A stretch of 64,000 bases of DNA, taken from NCBI RefSeq assembly GCF_910592395.1, contig NC_088316.1:2356001-2420000 (forward strand). Reading direction: 5' to 3'. A program made the translations under genes and the position numbers. This document shows positions 34,501 through 45,736 of the stretch, piece after piece; the stretch's first letter is position 1; every line of letters begins with the position of its first letter. Source of the DNA: Lineus longissimus (taxonomy: Eukaryota > Nemertea > Pilidiophora > Heteronemertea > Lineidae). A model generated the notes under the pieces. The model did not search any database and had not been told where the DNA came from. It saw only the letters and a program-made list of their open reading frames with translations.

Positions 34501-35104
34501 TACAGAGAAGACCAGAACTTGAAGAGATGCTGGAATAATATGAGATAAGAAATTAGAATAGTTTTACAGAGAAGACCAGAACTTGAAGAGATGCTGGAAT
34601 AATATGAGATAAGAAATTAGAATAGTTTTACAGAGAAGACCAGAACTTGCTCAATGTGAATGTGGACTCTGAAGGCCAGACTCCAGCTCTTGCGCTTCAG
34701 ACTTGCTTCCTAATGAAGAACAGAGAGAGGAAATCCTGTTAGATTATAAACTTTACCACCATGTAAATCCACTGCCTTGTGAACATTGGTTGCATGCCGC
34801 TACGGTTGGTCACTTACAAATTGAACTTACTTGAGAGAATATCTTGAAAATCCTCAGCCTTAAGACTGGATGACAGCTGTCCAAGGTCAACTGTCACTCC
34901 ACCGAAACGGTCAACAGCTCCATCCAGATTTCCATCTTTGGATGACAAGTTTGAAAATGTCCGGGAAAGAAATGCAAATCTTTTTTTGGAAGATGAAGAA
35001 ATTATGCGGTTCTGTAGTCCTGCAAAGTGCTGCACGGATGTTACATTGCCAACATGAGTATCATACAGACGAAAGAGGGTCCGCAAACGCCTGAGGGGAG
35101 TCAT
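31585..35104 (-). CDS. NUDT6: NUDT6-type Nudix hydrolase, complete
   Basis: Six coding exons: 35104-34831, 34073-33867, 33406-33348, 33261-33210, 32908-32861, 31916-31585. All have GT/AG ends and compatible phases and sum to 972 nt (323 residues; human NUDT6 is 316). The order of motifs follows human NUDT6 throughout: DRFGG near the N terminus, FTFHHA, LPKPASHQVG, VLVVKEKN, MWKFPGG, the Nudix box, QQH...PGAFGRSD, and the RLVMLGMERGFD C-terminal helix. The Nudix box fits G-x5-E-x7-REVFEETGV across exons 4-5. The N terminus is Arg-rich and lacks acidic residues, so a mitochondrial presequence is plausible. An acceptor at 35126/35125 suggests a 5' UTR intron. Nudix enzymes hydrolyse nucleoside diphosphates linked to another moiety; in vertebrates this gene is the antisense partner of FGF2. 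The acceptor of the second exon lies within a minisatellite. Confidence 0.93.
32422..32455 (+). repeat. Shared palindromic motif, copy 1
   Basis: 'acaagaggcccaagggcct' followed by 'ggtgctcagctgaaa' recurs almost exactly at 62797-62830. AGGCCCAAGGGCCT is near-palindromic. It lies in NUDT6 intron 5. It is probably the conserved end of a larger dispersed element whose remainder does not match between the two copies. Confidence 0.6.
32975..33128 (-). mobile_element. tRNA-derived SINE in NUDT6 intron
   Basis: On the - strand the head reads like a tRNA. Box A is 'tagcctagtggttaagg' and box B 'ggtttcgagccc', spaced as in a tRNA gene with an unpaired, degraded remainder. The tail includes 'aaactgccttcttggcaggt', which recurs near 39039-39060. 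It is a SINE, not a functional tRNA. Limits are approximate. Confidence 0.7.
34062..34648 (-). repeat. 64 bp minisatellite carrying a NUDT6 splice acceptor
   Basis: Nine copies of a 64 bp unit, one with a 7 bp insertion near 34150 and most of the rest nearly identical. The unit includes 'gaagagatgctggaataata'. On the - strand each copy contains 'ttattccag' followed by CATCTCTTC, the same sequence as the acceptor and first bases of NUDT6 coding exon 2 (34073). The array runs from that exon boundary into the intron. Confidence 0.92.
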
Positions 35105-35748
35105 CTTGGAGATGAGGAGGAAGACCTGCAGAGAAAAAGCACAATACATTTTGTACAGGGACAATGTGGGCGTTGGTTTTAGGTTGTGACTTCGTTACTC
35201 TGCACATGTCCAGTGTTTTGACTTTGTGACGTGATTGTGTCTTTCAAACTGTTCATTTACCATTTAGTCAGAGCTGTTGCGCCTCTCCCATTGTGGCCTT
35301 TACCTCCCACTATGACTAGCACACTGTACTGTTATTGCTTTAATTGTGACACTGTCTTTACCTGGCCTTTGCGGTTGTGACATTGTCCTTGCGCCGCCAG
35401 CTGAATAATAAATAAATGCAAATCGCAGTGACGGCGCCCCATATATTTAAATACAATGCAAAATGTGAACTTCAGGGCGTTTCTATACTATAATCAAAGA
35501 ATTGTGCATGTACTTGTTAACTTAGTACAGATGCTTACGGTCAATTTATGTCATTCAATGCCCAAAAGTCAATATTTTCATCCTAGAAACAGTAGAAATT
35601 GGTAAAAATGCAGACGCTTTTTCACGTCAAGAGCAATGTTGTTGATGTCGTTTTTACTAATTCCACTGCTCCCGGAGGCTACAAGTCTTAATGCATTCTC
35701 CAAGCGTCGTCAATGATGATTATCGCCGTCAAACCTCACTCGAGCTAC

Positions 35749-35833
35749 TCTCTCTGCCACAGTTGGCTCGCCAGTCAACTCTCAACAATGGGAACAATCG
35801 TCGGCCGACAGGCCAAACTGTGGCAGAGAGACT
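35749..35833. repeat. Short hairpin (inverted repeat)
   Basis: Arms 'tctctgccacagttggc' and 'gccaaactgtggcagaga' flank a ~45 nt loop. Pairing extends imperfectly outward. Its position upstream of NUDT6 may or may not be meaningful. Confidence 0.65.
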
Positions 35834-36579
35834 ACGTGAGAATTTCAGCGGGTGCATGTAAAATTCGACAGACGGACCGAAGACGGGCAGATTGGTCTTA
35901 ATTGTCTTCGGCTGAAATAAACCTGTGCCGTCGGTTGCCCTTTCGCTTGTGCACGTATGAGTTGAACAGCAAGTATAAGTGGGACAATCAGTATAAAGGA
36001 AACCATCGTGCAAATGTTTCTGTTCATGTTTCAGGGACCAAGTGTCACAACCTCCTGTCCTTGTTACAAGAATAAAGTTTTTTGATGTCATCTCATTTTG
36101 GGGTAAAAAGCACAGAAATGAATTTTAGGACCTCTCTAAGGATGCCCGTGGGACATACTGCTGTCTTCAGGAGTCTGATTGCAGAGGTGAAGTTTTATAG
36201 AAACAATCCATTTGGGACCAAAACCACTGTCCCCAATAGAGAGGGTGTCCTCCTAAGAGAGGTGTCCATTGTAACTGTCTGTTTACTTATTAAAATTAGA
36301 AATCCTTAATAGCATAAAGAGAGGGACTAGACTTGCTCACACACAGCTGAAGAAATGAGGAGAAGATAAACTGCAGTTTAATCTATACAATTTATTTGAC
36401 AATTCACAAATCATGCTATCACATAGTGGCTTCAGGTTAGCTGCACAACTTTCACACAATAAATAAATAACAGTCTTGCTTAGTGAATGATAGCGGCTCT
36501 AATCTAGTTTGAGTGGGGTAGGTACCATCTTGAGCCTTATGCTGCCTATTACTGTTGGCACCTATTATCAAGTCATCTA

Positions 36580-36694
36580 TAATCACCCTGGAGAATCGGT
36601 AAAATTCTCCTCTTCTTGGACAGGCCAGCTCGGAAAGTTGGAAGGCCAACCTGGTTCTCAGCAAGTTGGAAAACTGACTCTCCAGGTTGATAAT
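36580..36694. mobile_element. Inverted-repeat element (MITE-like)
   Basis: Ends 'ataatcaccctggagaatcg' and 'ctctccaggttgataat' are inverted repeats with a few mismatches. A related end, 'caccctggagaatc', recurs near 47258 in TMEM33 intron 3. Confidence 0.5.
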
Positions 36695-37421
36695 GGACAT
36701 AGCACTTGATGTATATGTATGTACAAGGTGACAGACTTAGAAATCCACCTGCAAATGCTTCAGTTCCAATATTTTAATGTCTGAGAAGAAAGTCACAGGT
36801 ATGTTTTTTTGTCATGACCATGATTGAGGTCCGGGAAACTCTGAAAGTTGCACCAACCAATTAAAGATGACATGTTTTTTATATCTAATTAAACATATTA
36901 ATTAATTAGAAGTACAAATGTACCATCAATTAACCATCTGATTACTAACGAGAGCCCCATATGTAACAGAAAGGTATTATTAATTGAAAATCTTTTCAAA
37001 AGCCACCACGAGTATTTCTCAGTCAAAGATACCTCATTATAATGAGAATACAATATGGTATTTGTTTATCTTTGATTATACCTATGACTACGAGTGGTAT
37101 ATATTCCTGAGAACCTTTTAATACCTTTTCTAGAATCCATTAAAATTACACAGTAATTCTGCCCAACCAAGTAGAGCACTTGAATAATAATCAGTTAATC
37201 ATATTCTTACGAAATTTGCTCCCAATTAATCAAAACAGATAGGAAACCAGTATTTCTTGACCCAGATTACCACTATAAGTACTGACCTCACAAGCAAAAT
37301 CAAAGCTTGATTGGCGCAAAATTATCAACATTACTTTTTCGTCTAAAACAGACGAAAGCCTGTAGCCAATGCCATCATTCAAAGTCCCTAGAAAATTTTT
37401 TACACCTCCAATGCCCCATCC

Positions 37422-40400
37422 TCACATCCCATTATAAGCTGGTCCCTCTCCACCTTGCGGACAAACCCAGTTGATGTTTTGAGACGGATCCTTGATATCA
37501 CACGTCTTACAATGGATGCAGTTCTGCGCATTGATCTGCAACCGCTTCCCACTACCGTCTTCTTTTTCTACGTATTCATATACACCTGTAACCAAGAAGA
37601 GAATACAGAAATCGTCAAATTAACCCTAAGGACTACGGCAAACAACTCGTAACATTCTGAAAACCCAGTATTGATGCGAGATTGTTGACACTGTATGGCA
37701 GAGTTCTCCACAGGGTTTTCTCAAGGTAGGTCGGTATCCTTGTTGATATTCAACTTCAAGAAGTTTTGCCAATTTGCAACACAAGGTAGGGTGGCCCTTG
37801 AGAATCCCTTCAGAAAATTTTTGAGCAAGGTAGGGAGGCTTTTCCAAGATAGGGTGGTAAGCTTCCAAAGAAGGGTGGGCCACCCTGCCCTTGTGGAGAA
37901 TAATGTATGCAAAAGTCGTTCTTAAACAGGAAGAGTGGGTCCTGGAAGCAACAGCAGAATCTGAAGAACATCTCAAAATAGTGCAGGATGATAACGAATT
38001 ACCAATGCTTGATCCGAACGCAGAAGAAGAAGACCGATACTTCAGTCGAGGCAACAAGGTTAAAGGGAAACAAGAGCTTACCAGCAGGACAGAAGCGCTG
38101 CTCAGGTCCATCATAGATAGCTAAATTATGGTCCTCTGGCACGGAGTCGTCATATAGTGTCAAATGGGCTGGTTGGTCATGGTCATGGTTCGTCCCCGTC
38201 AAGGCGACAGACGTCAACAGATCGAAGCTGATCTCATTATCTGGCTTTGGATACTCAATTTGTTTACATTCTGCGGCTGGTTTCAGATGTGTGTTATCAG
38301 CACCTGCAAACAAGAATTGGGTAATTACAGTGGACCCTCCCTTGGTAGACACCTCTCTATTAAGGACACCTCTCAATCAAGAACACTGCATTTGGTCCCA
38401 AATCAGCTGTTTCGATTGAGTTTTACATCTTTTAGATGTCACCACCAGGCCATTCTTGAAAATATCAACAATAAGGAAGGACAAGTTTTCACAAAATTCG
38501 GGTTTTCTGATAGTTCCACAGCCATAATCAGTTGTTCATTAACACATATTGGGTCCAAAGCATCAATACACGTATAATGGAACCTCACTCAATGGACACC
38601 TCTCTATTAAGGGCACTCGTTTTGGACCTAAATTGGTTTCCATTCAATTTGACCTCTCTAATCAGGACACCTCTCTAATAAGGACAGCACCTGTCAGTCC
38701 TGAGGGTGTCCCTGATGGAGATGTTTTACTCGATACCAACCTCCATGTTTGAAAGTCCACGGTTCTTTCCCCCTGAGCAGGTAGCTTATGACACCAGTGT
38801 AGAACATCCCACCGAAGAGACCCAGTGGTGTGTTAAACGACGGCCTCACGTTCCTGATCTGGTGCAACTCCTTCCAAACCCAACTCTCCTTCAGCATGCC
38901 ATCATACTTCACTGGTTCAATCCCTAACGAAAATAGGAAAACACAAAAGTAAAGTTTGTTTATTACCCCTAATGAACAAGCAAACCAGATTTGGCTGAGA
39001 CACTCCTCATTGGAAACTCCTGGCCCATCTGCCAGACACCTGGCAAGAAGGCAGATTGTACCCTGTATGCAGTGGTGAGAGAACATCTCTGTTAGAAACC
39101 AATCTACCATAGTGACTCATTCGTTTTAAAGAACTTGGCCCTGGTTTGATGGTGAGCAAACTTTTATGTCAGGAACCAATCAACCATAGTGACTTATACC
39201 AATCAACCAAATTTGGAGTGCCTACAGTCCACAATTATTTCAAACAGACACCGTTACAGAGTCAACTGTGGAGAATCTTTTCCCAAGACCCATATAAAAT
39301 GATCTGAGTATTCTCACCAGCAGTTTGTGACGAGCCCTCATTCACTGCATCGTATACCGCCTCCGCTGCGATCATACCACTCTTCATGGCATTGTGAGAT
39401 CCTTTGACCTTGGGGACGTTGAGGAAACCAGCCGCACAGCCAATCAGACATCCACCCGGAAACGTTAGATCAGGAATTGACTGAAACATAAACATATTCC
39501 ATGAACACGCCAGTGTCGACCATACCCATGTTTACAAACAAAGATCCAGATCTGGATACGATGACTTGAAATCCCAAGAACTTGTGTAGTCGAATTTGAA
39601 AAGAGTACTTCGACTTCTTAGCAGAACTTAAATCTTATAATCCTTGTAAATGTCATGTGTATGTACAGTTTGTATTGAAGTGTAAACATGTAAGGTAGAA
39701 TGGGGCAATTGTAGCCCCGGTTTGATTCATGCGGATATCAATCAATAGCATAGGCAGGGGCTACAAATAAACTGGGGCTACAATTACCCCATTCTATCTT
39801 ACATTGTGTGGCATGGTTGAATTTCACTTCCTACCTGGACACAAGGCCCGTTTGAAATTGACCTAGGCCTATGATAGTATCCAGACCATGTAAGACAGTC
39901 CATATCAAGTACTGTACATTAGATTAAATGTTTATCTGGAGACAAGAAATTGTTCATCAACAAGCATGGCCAAAACTTGGGTATTTCAAGCTGAACAGGT
40001 ACCAGCAAAGACGTCATTTGTTTCGGGTGACGACGTCATGCCAGACGACTTGCATGAATTACGAGTTCCGTGATTTTCGCAGTGACATTATTAAGAGTAT
40101 TGCGTTTCATCTATAATAAAATTCGGAGTTGGCCATGGACAACTGAGGTACCGATTTCAGCTTACTCCTTTGGTCGAATGACGTGATTTTTCCACTGTGA
40201 GTTACCGTCATTGCCATCTTGCGGCTGCACCACCGAAACCAAGAATATTTGGGGATCTTCTCGAGTTTTTAAGTGTTTTTTGCTCAGATATTGGTGATTT
40301 TGTGACAACTCCATTTGACATGGTAAACCACCCCGTGTTCATTTCCGAGTCAGCCGTGGATCGCGCATCTATATCTGTCTTCGGTCATTTGGATGTGTGT

Positions 40401-43400
40401 TCGGTGAGAAGTCTCGGGGAGTGCGACAATCAGCAGACCTTGGGCTAACTTGACGTCTCGGGGTAGTGGCAGTGGGTGTTCAAAGAAATACTCGATTGAC
40501 AATGCCCGTACCAGTACAACCCGTCCGTAGGACGGGTACCAACTTTATTATGAATTTGGAAGCATATTTTAAACTTCTGCCAACCGCTGAGCAGGTTCAA
40601 ATTTCTCAAAGGAGTAAAGAATAGCATCCCGCGAAGTTACTATTTATAGCTAACAAGGTCATTTGCATAAGATATTGATGACGTTTTAGTCGCGTGACAG
40701 GCGGACATCGACACTTATTTCTACGCATTTGAGCTTATTTCAAAGTCAATTATCTTTGACCCAGCATTGTTTTTAGCATGAATGATACCATAGAGTCAGA
40801 GAGAGGAGAAATATTCAGAACAATTATGTAGTATTTCCAACACTCGGACATGTGCCAGATTGAATCTAACTCCCCTAGTTAGAAAGCCTGAATCCATTAC
40901 GAAACTGCATAGTTGTCCGACATTGCCTGTAATTCAGCGATGGGGAAATAGAGGGCAGCAGCTGCAGTGACGTCATCTTCGCGGAATGCTATTCAACTTA
41001 CTTGCACTCCACCTTCATTCAACGCCCTAGCACCGTAGCCGATTCTCTTGCCTCCCTTTAGGTACTTTGCTATACTCGGATGATGCTTAAACTGCTGGAA
41101 TGCTTTGAATGGGCTCACGTAAGGGTTGGCATAATCTAGGCCAACCTGGAATAGAAAGGGGGAATTTTTCCATTAAATAACTACAGTAGGGCCTCTCTAA
41201 AGACACTCTTGAGACAAATACAAAGTCCTCATCAGATTGGTATCCTGATGACAGAGGTCGAATTGTGTGTAGATGACCAATTTGTGTGAGAAATCAATGT
41301 CCTTAACAAAGTAGGTGTCCTGATAACAGAGATGTCCACCGAGGGAGGTCTCACTGACTGTCAAATCAAAACAAGTGAGGGCGTGGAATGTAATCAAAGA
41401 GATGTAATCAAAACACCTTGTGGTAGCCCACTGGACACTGGAATATATCATGAGGCTTTGGGCTGCGATCTGTATTCAGAATGTATTTTATGATTATGAT
41501 AACTCGGTAAGGTTTTAATACTCACAACATAACCTATTGATATAAGTGGCACACCGCCCTCTTGGAGATGATAACAGAATGAGCCTCCATAAGTCTGATA
41601 ATCCTGAAAATAGACAAAAATATTGAAAAAACCTGGTTCAAATTCTTTCGAGAAATTTATTTGCGACTTCATAACTTATCTTCTTAGCCAATATATCTGT
41701 GAATGTTTAACAGTACTGCTTCAGTCATCTTGTAAAGTAAAACTTCGGAGAAGTTAGGATGAATGCTGACCCTGACTAGAACTTACTCAGCTTTGAGACT
41801 GAATTAAAGTCATTCCAAAACAGCCTCAATTGAACTAATTTGCAGAACGATTTCACACTGATGAACCACATTTACTTGTAAAAGAACATCAAAACATTTT
41901 AATTTGTAGTGTGCATAAGGCCAAAATATTGAAGTCGTATTCCAAGTTGGGAGCTGCAACCCTGTCGATTTCCGACAGCCATATCAAAATCTCTATAGTG
42001 TTCATTATACCCACCAGAGGCCACCCTACAGCATGCTCCGTCCTCCCAAGAACGTGATTCTCCGGCTGGACTTCCCACAATTCCTTCAGACCTATTCCGT
42101 ATGTCATCGGCTCCTTATCTTTCCTCAGATCGTATTTTTTTATGACTTGTTTAGATAGGTGGCCATGGCAACCCTCGGCGAATATTGTACACTTAGCATG
42201 AAGTTCCATCCCTCGCTCAAATGTTTCCTGTGTAACAAATAAAGTTTTTACATTTTTAATGATTTCTTTGATATTTGGGCCAAATAAAGAAATACAATAA
42301 ATGACCATAAGTTTTTGACACGGGGGAGTGAGGTAAAATACTTCTTCTTCTTCTTCTTCTGTGTTCGGGATATTTTAGATGCACACCAGACAGTCAGCCC
42401 AATTTCATTAACAATGTTGGCTGTCCTGGAGAGTTCAACCCAGAGTCCCAGAGCTTTGTGGTCAGGGTGGTGTCCTTTGGCGAGTATTCCTCTCTATTCT
42501 TCATTAGGGAACAGGTCTGAAGCCACAGAGCCCCAGAGCTTTGTGGTCAGGGTGGTGTCCTTTGGCCGGAATTCCTCTCTATTCTTCATTAGGGAACAGG
42601 TCTGAAGCCACAGAGCCCAAGAGCTTTGTGGTCAGGGTGGTGTCCTTTGGCCGGAATTCCTCTATTCTTCATTAGGGAACAGGTCTGAAGCCACAGAGCC
42701 CCAGAGCTTTGTGGTCAGGGTGGTGTCCTTTGGCCGGAATTCCTCTCTATTCTTCATTAGGGAACCCGCCTGAAACACCTGAGCTGAAGTCTGGTCTCCA
42801 GCTCCACATTTACATTGAGCAGATTCTCGTATAGGTATAAAGCAACTGGTTTTTCTTACTCTGGATGAAACAGGAAGCAAAGACACCTTTATTTTGTTTA
42901 TTTGAGCCGAAAAAAAGGGCTAAATCACAGAGATTATGACTTTTTTCTTTCAAAATTGTGTTGTACCTACCTTAGGTGAGCCATCCTTGTAAATGCCCAC
43001 ATCATTGGTGGCGACTCCCTTGACACTCCCATCCTCGTGATAAATGACCTCGCTGCCAGCAAATCCCGGGAATAACTCTACCCCAAGCTCCTCTGCCTGC
43101 TCGCCTAGCCATCGTACAATATGACCAAGACGAACTATGAAATTACCATAATTATGCATCGGCATACCTGAAACAGAACAAATGAAAACTCGAATGCAGT
43201 TTATTGTTTAAACCTGGAGATCCTATGATATACAGATATTCATCAATGAGTACAGATATTCATCACTGAGTACAGCTATTCATCAATGAGTACAGCTATT
43301 CATCAATGAGTACTGATATTCATCAGTGTTCTCCACAAGGCCATTTGTCAGGCTGGCTCACCCTACCTTGGCAGCTCACTACCCAACGTTGCAAGAGCCT

Positions 43401-45736
43401 CCCTACCTTGCTCTAGAATTTTGTAAAGGGTTTCTATAGAGGCACCCTACCTTAAATTGTTGGCCACACTACCTTGTGTTGCACACTGGCAAAACTTGTT
43501 GAATATCAAGAGTACCACCGTACCTTGTGAAAACCCTGTGGATAACACTGATTTATGACTCTTCATTGTCACAGTAAAGGCGGTGCCTTGCAATTAAAGG
43601 AAATGCTCGGTCCAGCCATGGATCAGGCGGTTAATACGCTCGCTGCTTGACACCTACCTGGCAGTAAAGGAATTGGAATCCTGTACTTTTCTGTGAGAAA
43701 TGCAAATCTGTCTTCTTTAACTGGAGTGTGCTCTGGAAACTGTAAAGGAGAAAACTCTGTCACTCAAGAGCACCCACCACTTGAGTTCTCAATTACACAA
43801 TAAGCAAAAAATAGTCTCATCCGAAATTAGTCTCATCCAACAGACCTTAGACTTGGAAGAAGACTTTATAACATCTCTTTCTTCACGAGACAGTCACTCT
43901 GGTACAATGGACCACAGCTTTCAGTCTCATCTGACAGACCTCAGACTTGGAGGAAGACTTTATAATAACATCTCGTTTTTCACGAGACAGTCATTCTGTT
44001 CAAATCTTTCCTAGGAAATGCAGTGGATTTCATAACAATAGTTTCAATTCAAATCACTGCTTCAGTTCTTCAAATCTGTCGAGACAAGTCACATGACAAC
44101 TTACACTCCTATCTTCAAAATCGGGGAAAAGTTCCCGCAGGGCCGTGGGCTCAATAACTGCACCAGACAACGTGTGACCTCCAATCTCAGATGCCTTCTC
44201 GAGGACACAGACTCGAAGCTCTTTCTCCTGTGACTTGGCCAGCTGCATGATTCGACATGCTGCGGCCAGACCGGCTGGTCCGCCCCCAACGATCAAGACG
44301 TCACATTCGTCGGCGAAGCGCTCCATATTTACATCTGAGTTGCAATGAAAGAGAACATTATTACATCGAGAGTAAGATATCATTGTTAGTAGTGGGCTTT
44401 CTAATTCTCCTCAACTCGGCCAGTTGTTTTGCGACAGCTGTTGGCCCTATATAACATTTAGCACTAAGCTAAAAATCTTCTGTTTTTCTTTTTACTAACT
44501 CCATAAGTCTGTCTTGTACAGTTGCTTACTAAGTGGAAAAAAATTGTCAAGGTACAGCACATGGACAACAACCATAATCTAGTGGATGACCCCGCCATAC
44601 CTTTCCATCTTGGATCTGTTTCCCTGGAGACTATTGTATGATGAGTTGTGATTTTAGGTGCCGCTTTCACCTCGGTGGAATAAAGGTGGCGCAAGACACG
44701 CAGACCTCCATACGCTGTAAAAACAAAAAGATGTGGAGTTGAAACTAAGTAGTGGTTACGGTAGGCCTACTCAGGCTACTGTACCATTTTAAACCATCGA
44801 CATGAGAAGCAGACGGTTTACCAGTTACCATCAATCAATCAGCAATTCCTTACTTTCATTTCAGAAGTCACATGGACAGGTTATGTGAAGCCCTGTCATG
44901 ATACATATTACATATACACAAAATGCACTGCATTGCATGAGGTGCCAATGCATCGCGAACAAAATGTACATGACCGAGGTTGTTATGAAACTTTTGACAT
45001 CTCAAAATCTAGGAAATCTACCACAGATCATCATGAGACGACCACAAGACTATGACTTAGATTAAGTCCTAAGAAGGCTTTAGAAGCGCACATATTGTTT
45101 TAAGTGACCGGAATTGCAATATCTCCAAAAAACATGACTTTACCGGCTCTTTTCGAACCAAATCGACAAAACGCCATTTTTATGTAGCGGCGAATATTTT
45201 AAGTCCATACAATATATCAATATAATCAAAACCTTATAAATATGCTTTATTACATATCTAATGTATTTTTTACATTATGAGTAATATAGTAATGACTGAA
45301 ATTCTAATTTGTTTCACTTTTATTAAAATTAAAATTAGTATTTGCTGAGTAGTTTGCAACACCAAACAGAAAAATTGTTGTTTCATTTTCAGAAAGTTCT
45401 CGAATAAAGTCAACATTTACTGCCTTTCTGTTCATTTGTTTCCTTTAAATAATAGGTGTGTGTTGAGAAGATGTCTTCAACATCCTAATCCATCAAATAT
45501 TCTTGTTTTCGCTTGTTGTGAACACTACCAACACTTAAAACTCCACATGAAAAATTCTCCCCAAAACCAGATGTGGTGAGAACACATGCATCATGATACA
45601 TGACCGTGTCCGGACGTGTGCGTGTTGGGACTTGGGTATCATTACCAGGAAGTTTTTGAAAATGGCATAAATAGCGAGAATTCGATGGTGGAATTATTCC
45701 TGACAATAGGCCTTTTCGAAGAAGACGAATCCGCAT
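37422..45736 (-). CDS. ETFDH: Electron transfer flavoprotein-ubiquinone oxidoreductase, complete
   Basis: Twelve coding exons: 45736-45646, 44714-44601, 44334-44105, 43739-43658, 43167-42971, 42227-42015, 41603-41526, 41145-41002, 39480-39318, 38923-38741, 38303-38082, 37585-37422. Total 1,881 nt, 626 residues; human ETFDH is 617. Every junction has GT/AG and matching phase. The start ([10 protein letters not shown]) gives a basic mitochondrial presequence. The FAD-binding motif GGGPAG lies in exon 3, HLSKQ...YGIGLKELW in exon 6, [18 protein letters not shown] in exon 9. The 4Fe-4S cysteines are FCPAG at the end of exon 11 and CIHCKTC in exon 12. The protein sits on the matrix side of the inner mitochondrial membrane and passes electrons from ETF (fatty acid, choline and amino acid oxidation) to ubiquinone. 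No residue loss was noted. It shares a short divergent promoter with TMEM33. Confidence 0.98.
37703..37902 (+). mobile_element. TIR element family 2, ETFDH intron 11
   Basis: About 200 bp with inverted ends 'gttctccacaggg' and 'ccttgtggagaa'. Internal 'aaggtagggtgg'-type motifs are shared with the opposite-oriented copy at 43328-43546. It is a MITE-like non-autonomous element. Confidence 0.7.
38326..38712 (+). mobile_element. TACAGT-ended TIR repeats, ETFDH intron 10
   Basis: Two adjoining copies of a dispersed repeat start 'tacagtggaccctc' and 'tataatggaacctcac'. They carry 'gacacctctctattaa' motifs. Relatives are at 41181-41360 and 60611-60799. The TACAGTnGAACCTC-like ends suggest a Tc1/mariner-derived MITE. 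Limits are approximate. Confidence 0.55.
39689..39803. mobile_element. Mariner-type MITE, ETFDH intron 8
   Basis: About 40 bp inverted ends: 'aggtagaatggggcaattgt' on the left and the complement of 'acaattaccccattctatct' on the right. They are flanked by TA on both sides (691-692 and 800-801 within 39 kb), as expected for a TA-targeting element. Total about 115 bp. Confidence 0.8.
40968..40975 (+). promoter_or_regulatory. Perfect CRE palindrome in ETFDH intron 8
   Basis: TGACGTCA, 27 bp beyond the 3' end (donor side) of ETFDH exon 8 in transcript sense. It may be a chance site. Confidence 0.25.
41181..41360 (+). mobile_element. TACAGT-ended TIR repeat, ETFDH intron 7
   Basis: Begins 'ctacagtagggcctctctaa' and ends near 'gggaggtctcactgactg'. 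It is a diverged member of the family at 38326 and 60611. Confidence 0.5.
42441..42775 (+). repeat. 85 bp minisatellite in ETFDH intron 5
   Basis: Four tandem units of about 85 bp; 'agagctttgtggtcagggtg' recurs at 42450, 42535, 42620 and 42703. One unit is 2 bp shorter. The frames running through it are artefacts. Confidence 0.9.
43231..43326 (+). repeat. 20 bp minisatellite in ETFDH intron 4
   Basis: Five units of 'tacagatattcatcaatgag' with single-base variants. Confidence 0.9.
43328..43546 (-). mobile_element. TIR element family 2, ETFDH intron 4
   Basis: Inverted copy of the element at 37703-37902. The ends are 'gttctccacaagg' and 'ccctgtggataac'. Alignment by eye along the whole length shows roughly three-quarters identity. 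Confidence 0.7.

Larger units (their letters stand above)
35126..37421. other. NUDT6 upstream and ETFDH 3' flank
   Basis: No coding exon seen. The region should contain the NUDT6 promoter (none recognisable) and the ETFDH 3' UTR; candidate - strand poly(A) signals are ATTAAA at 37117-37122 and AATAAA at 36391-36396. It holds a hairpin at 35749-35833, a diverged dispersed repeat at about 36120-36262 and an inverted-repeat element at 36580-36694. Confidence 0.55.
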
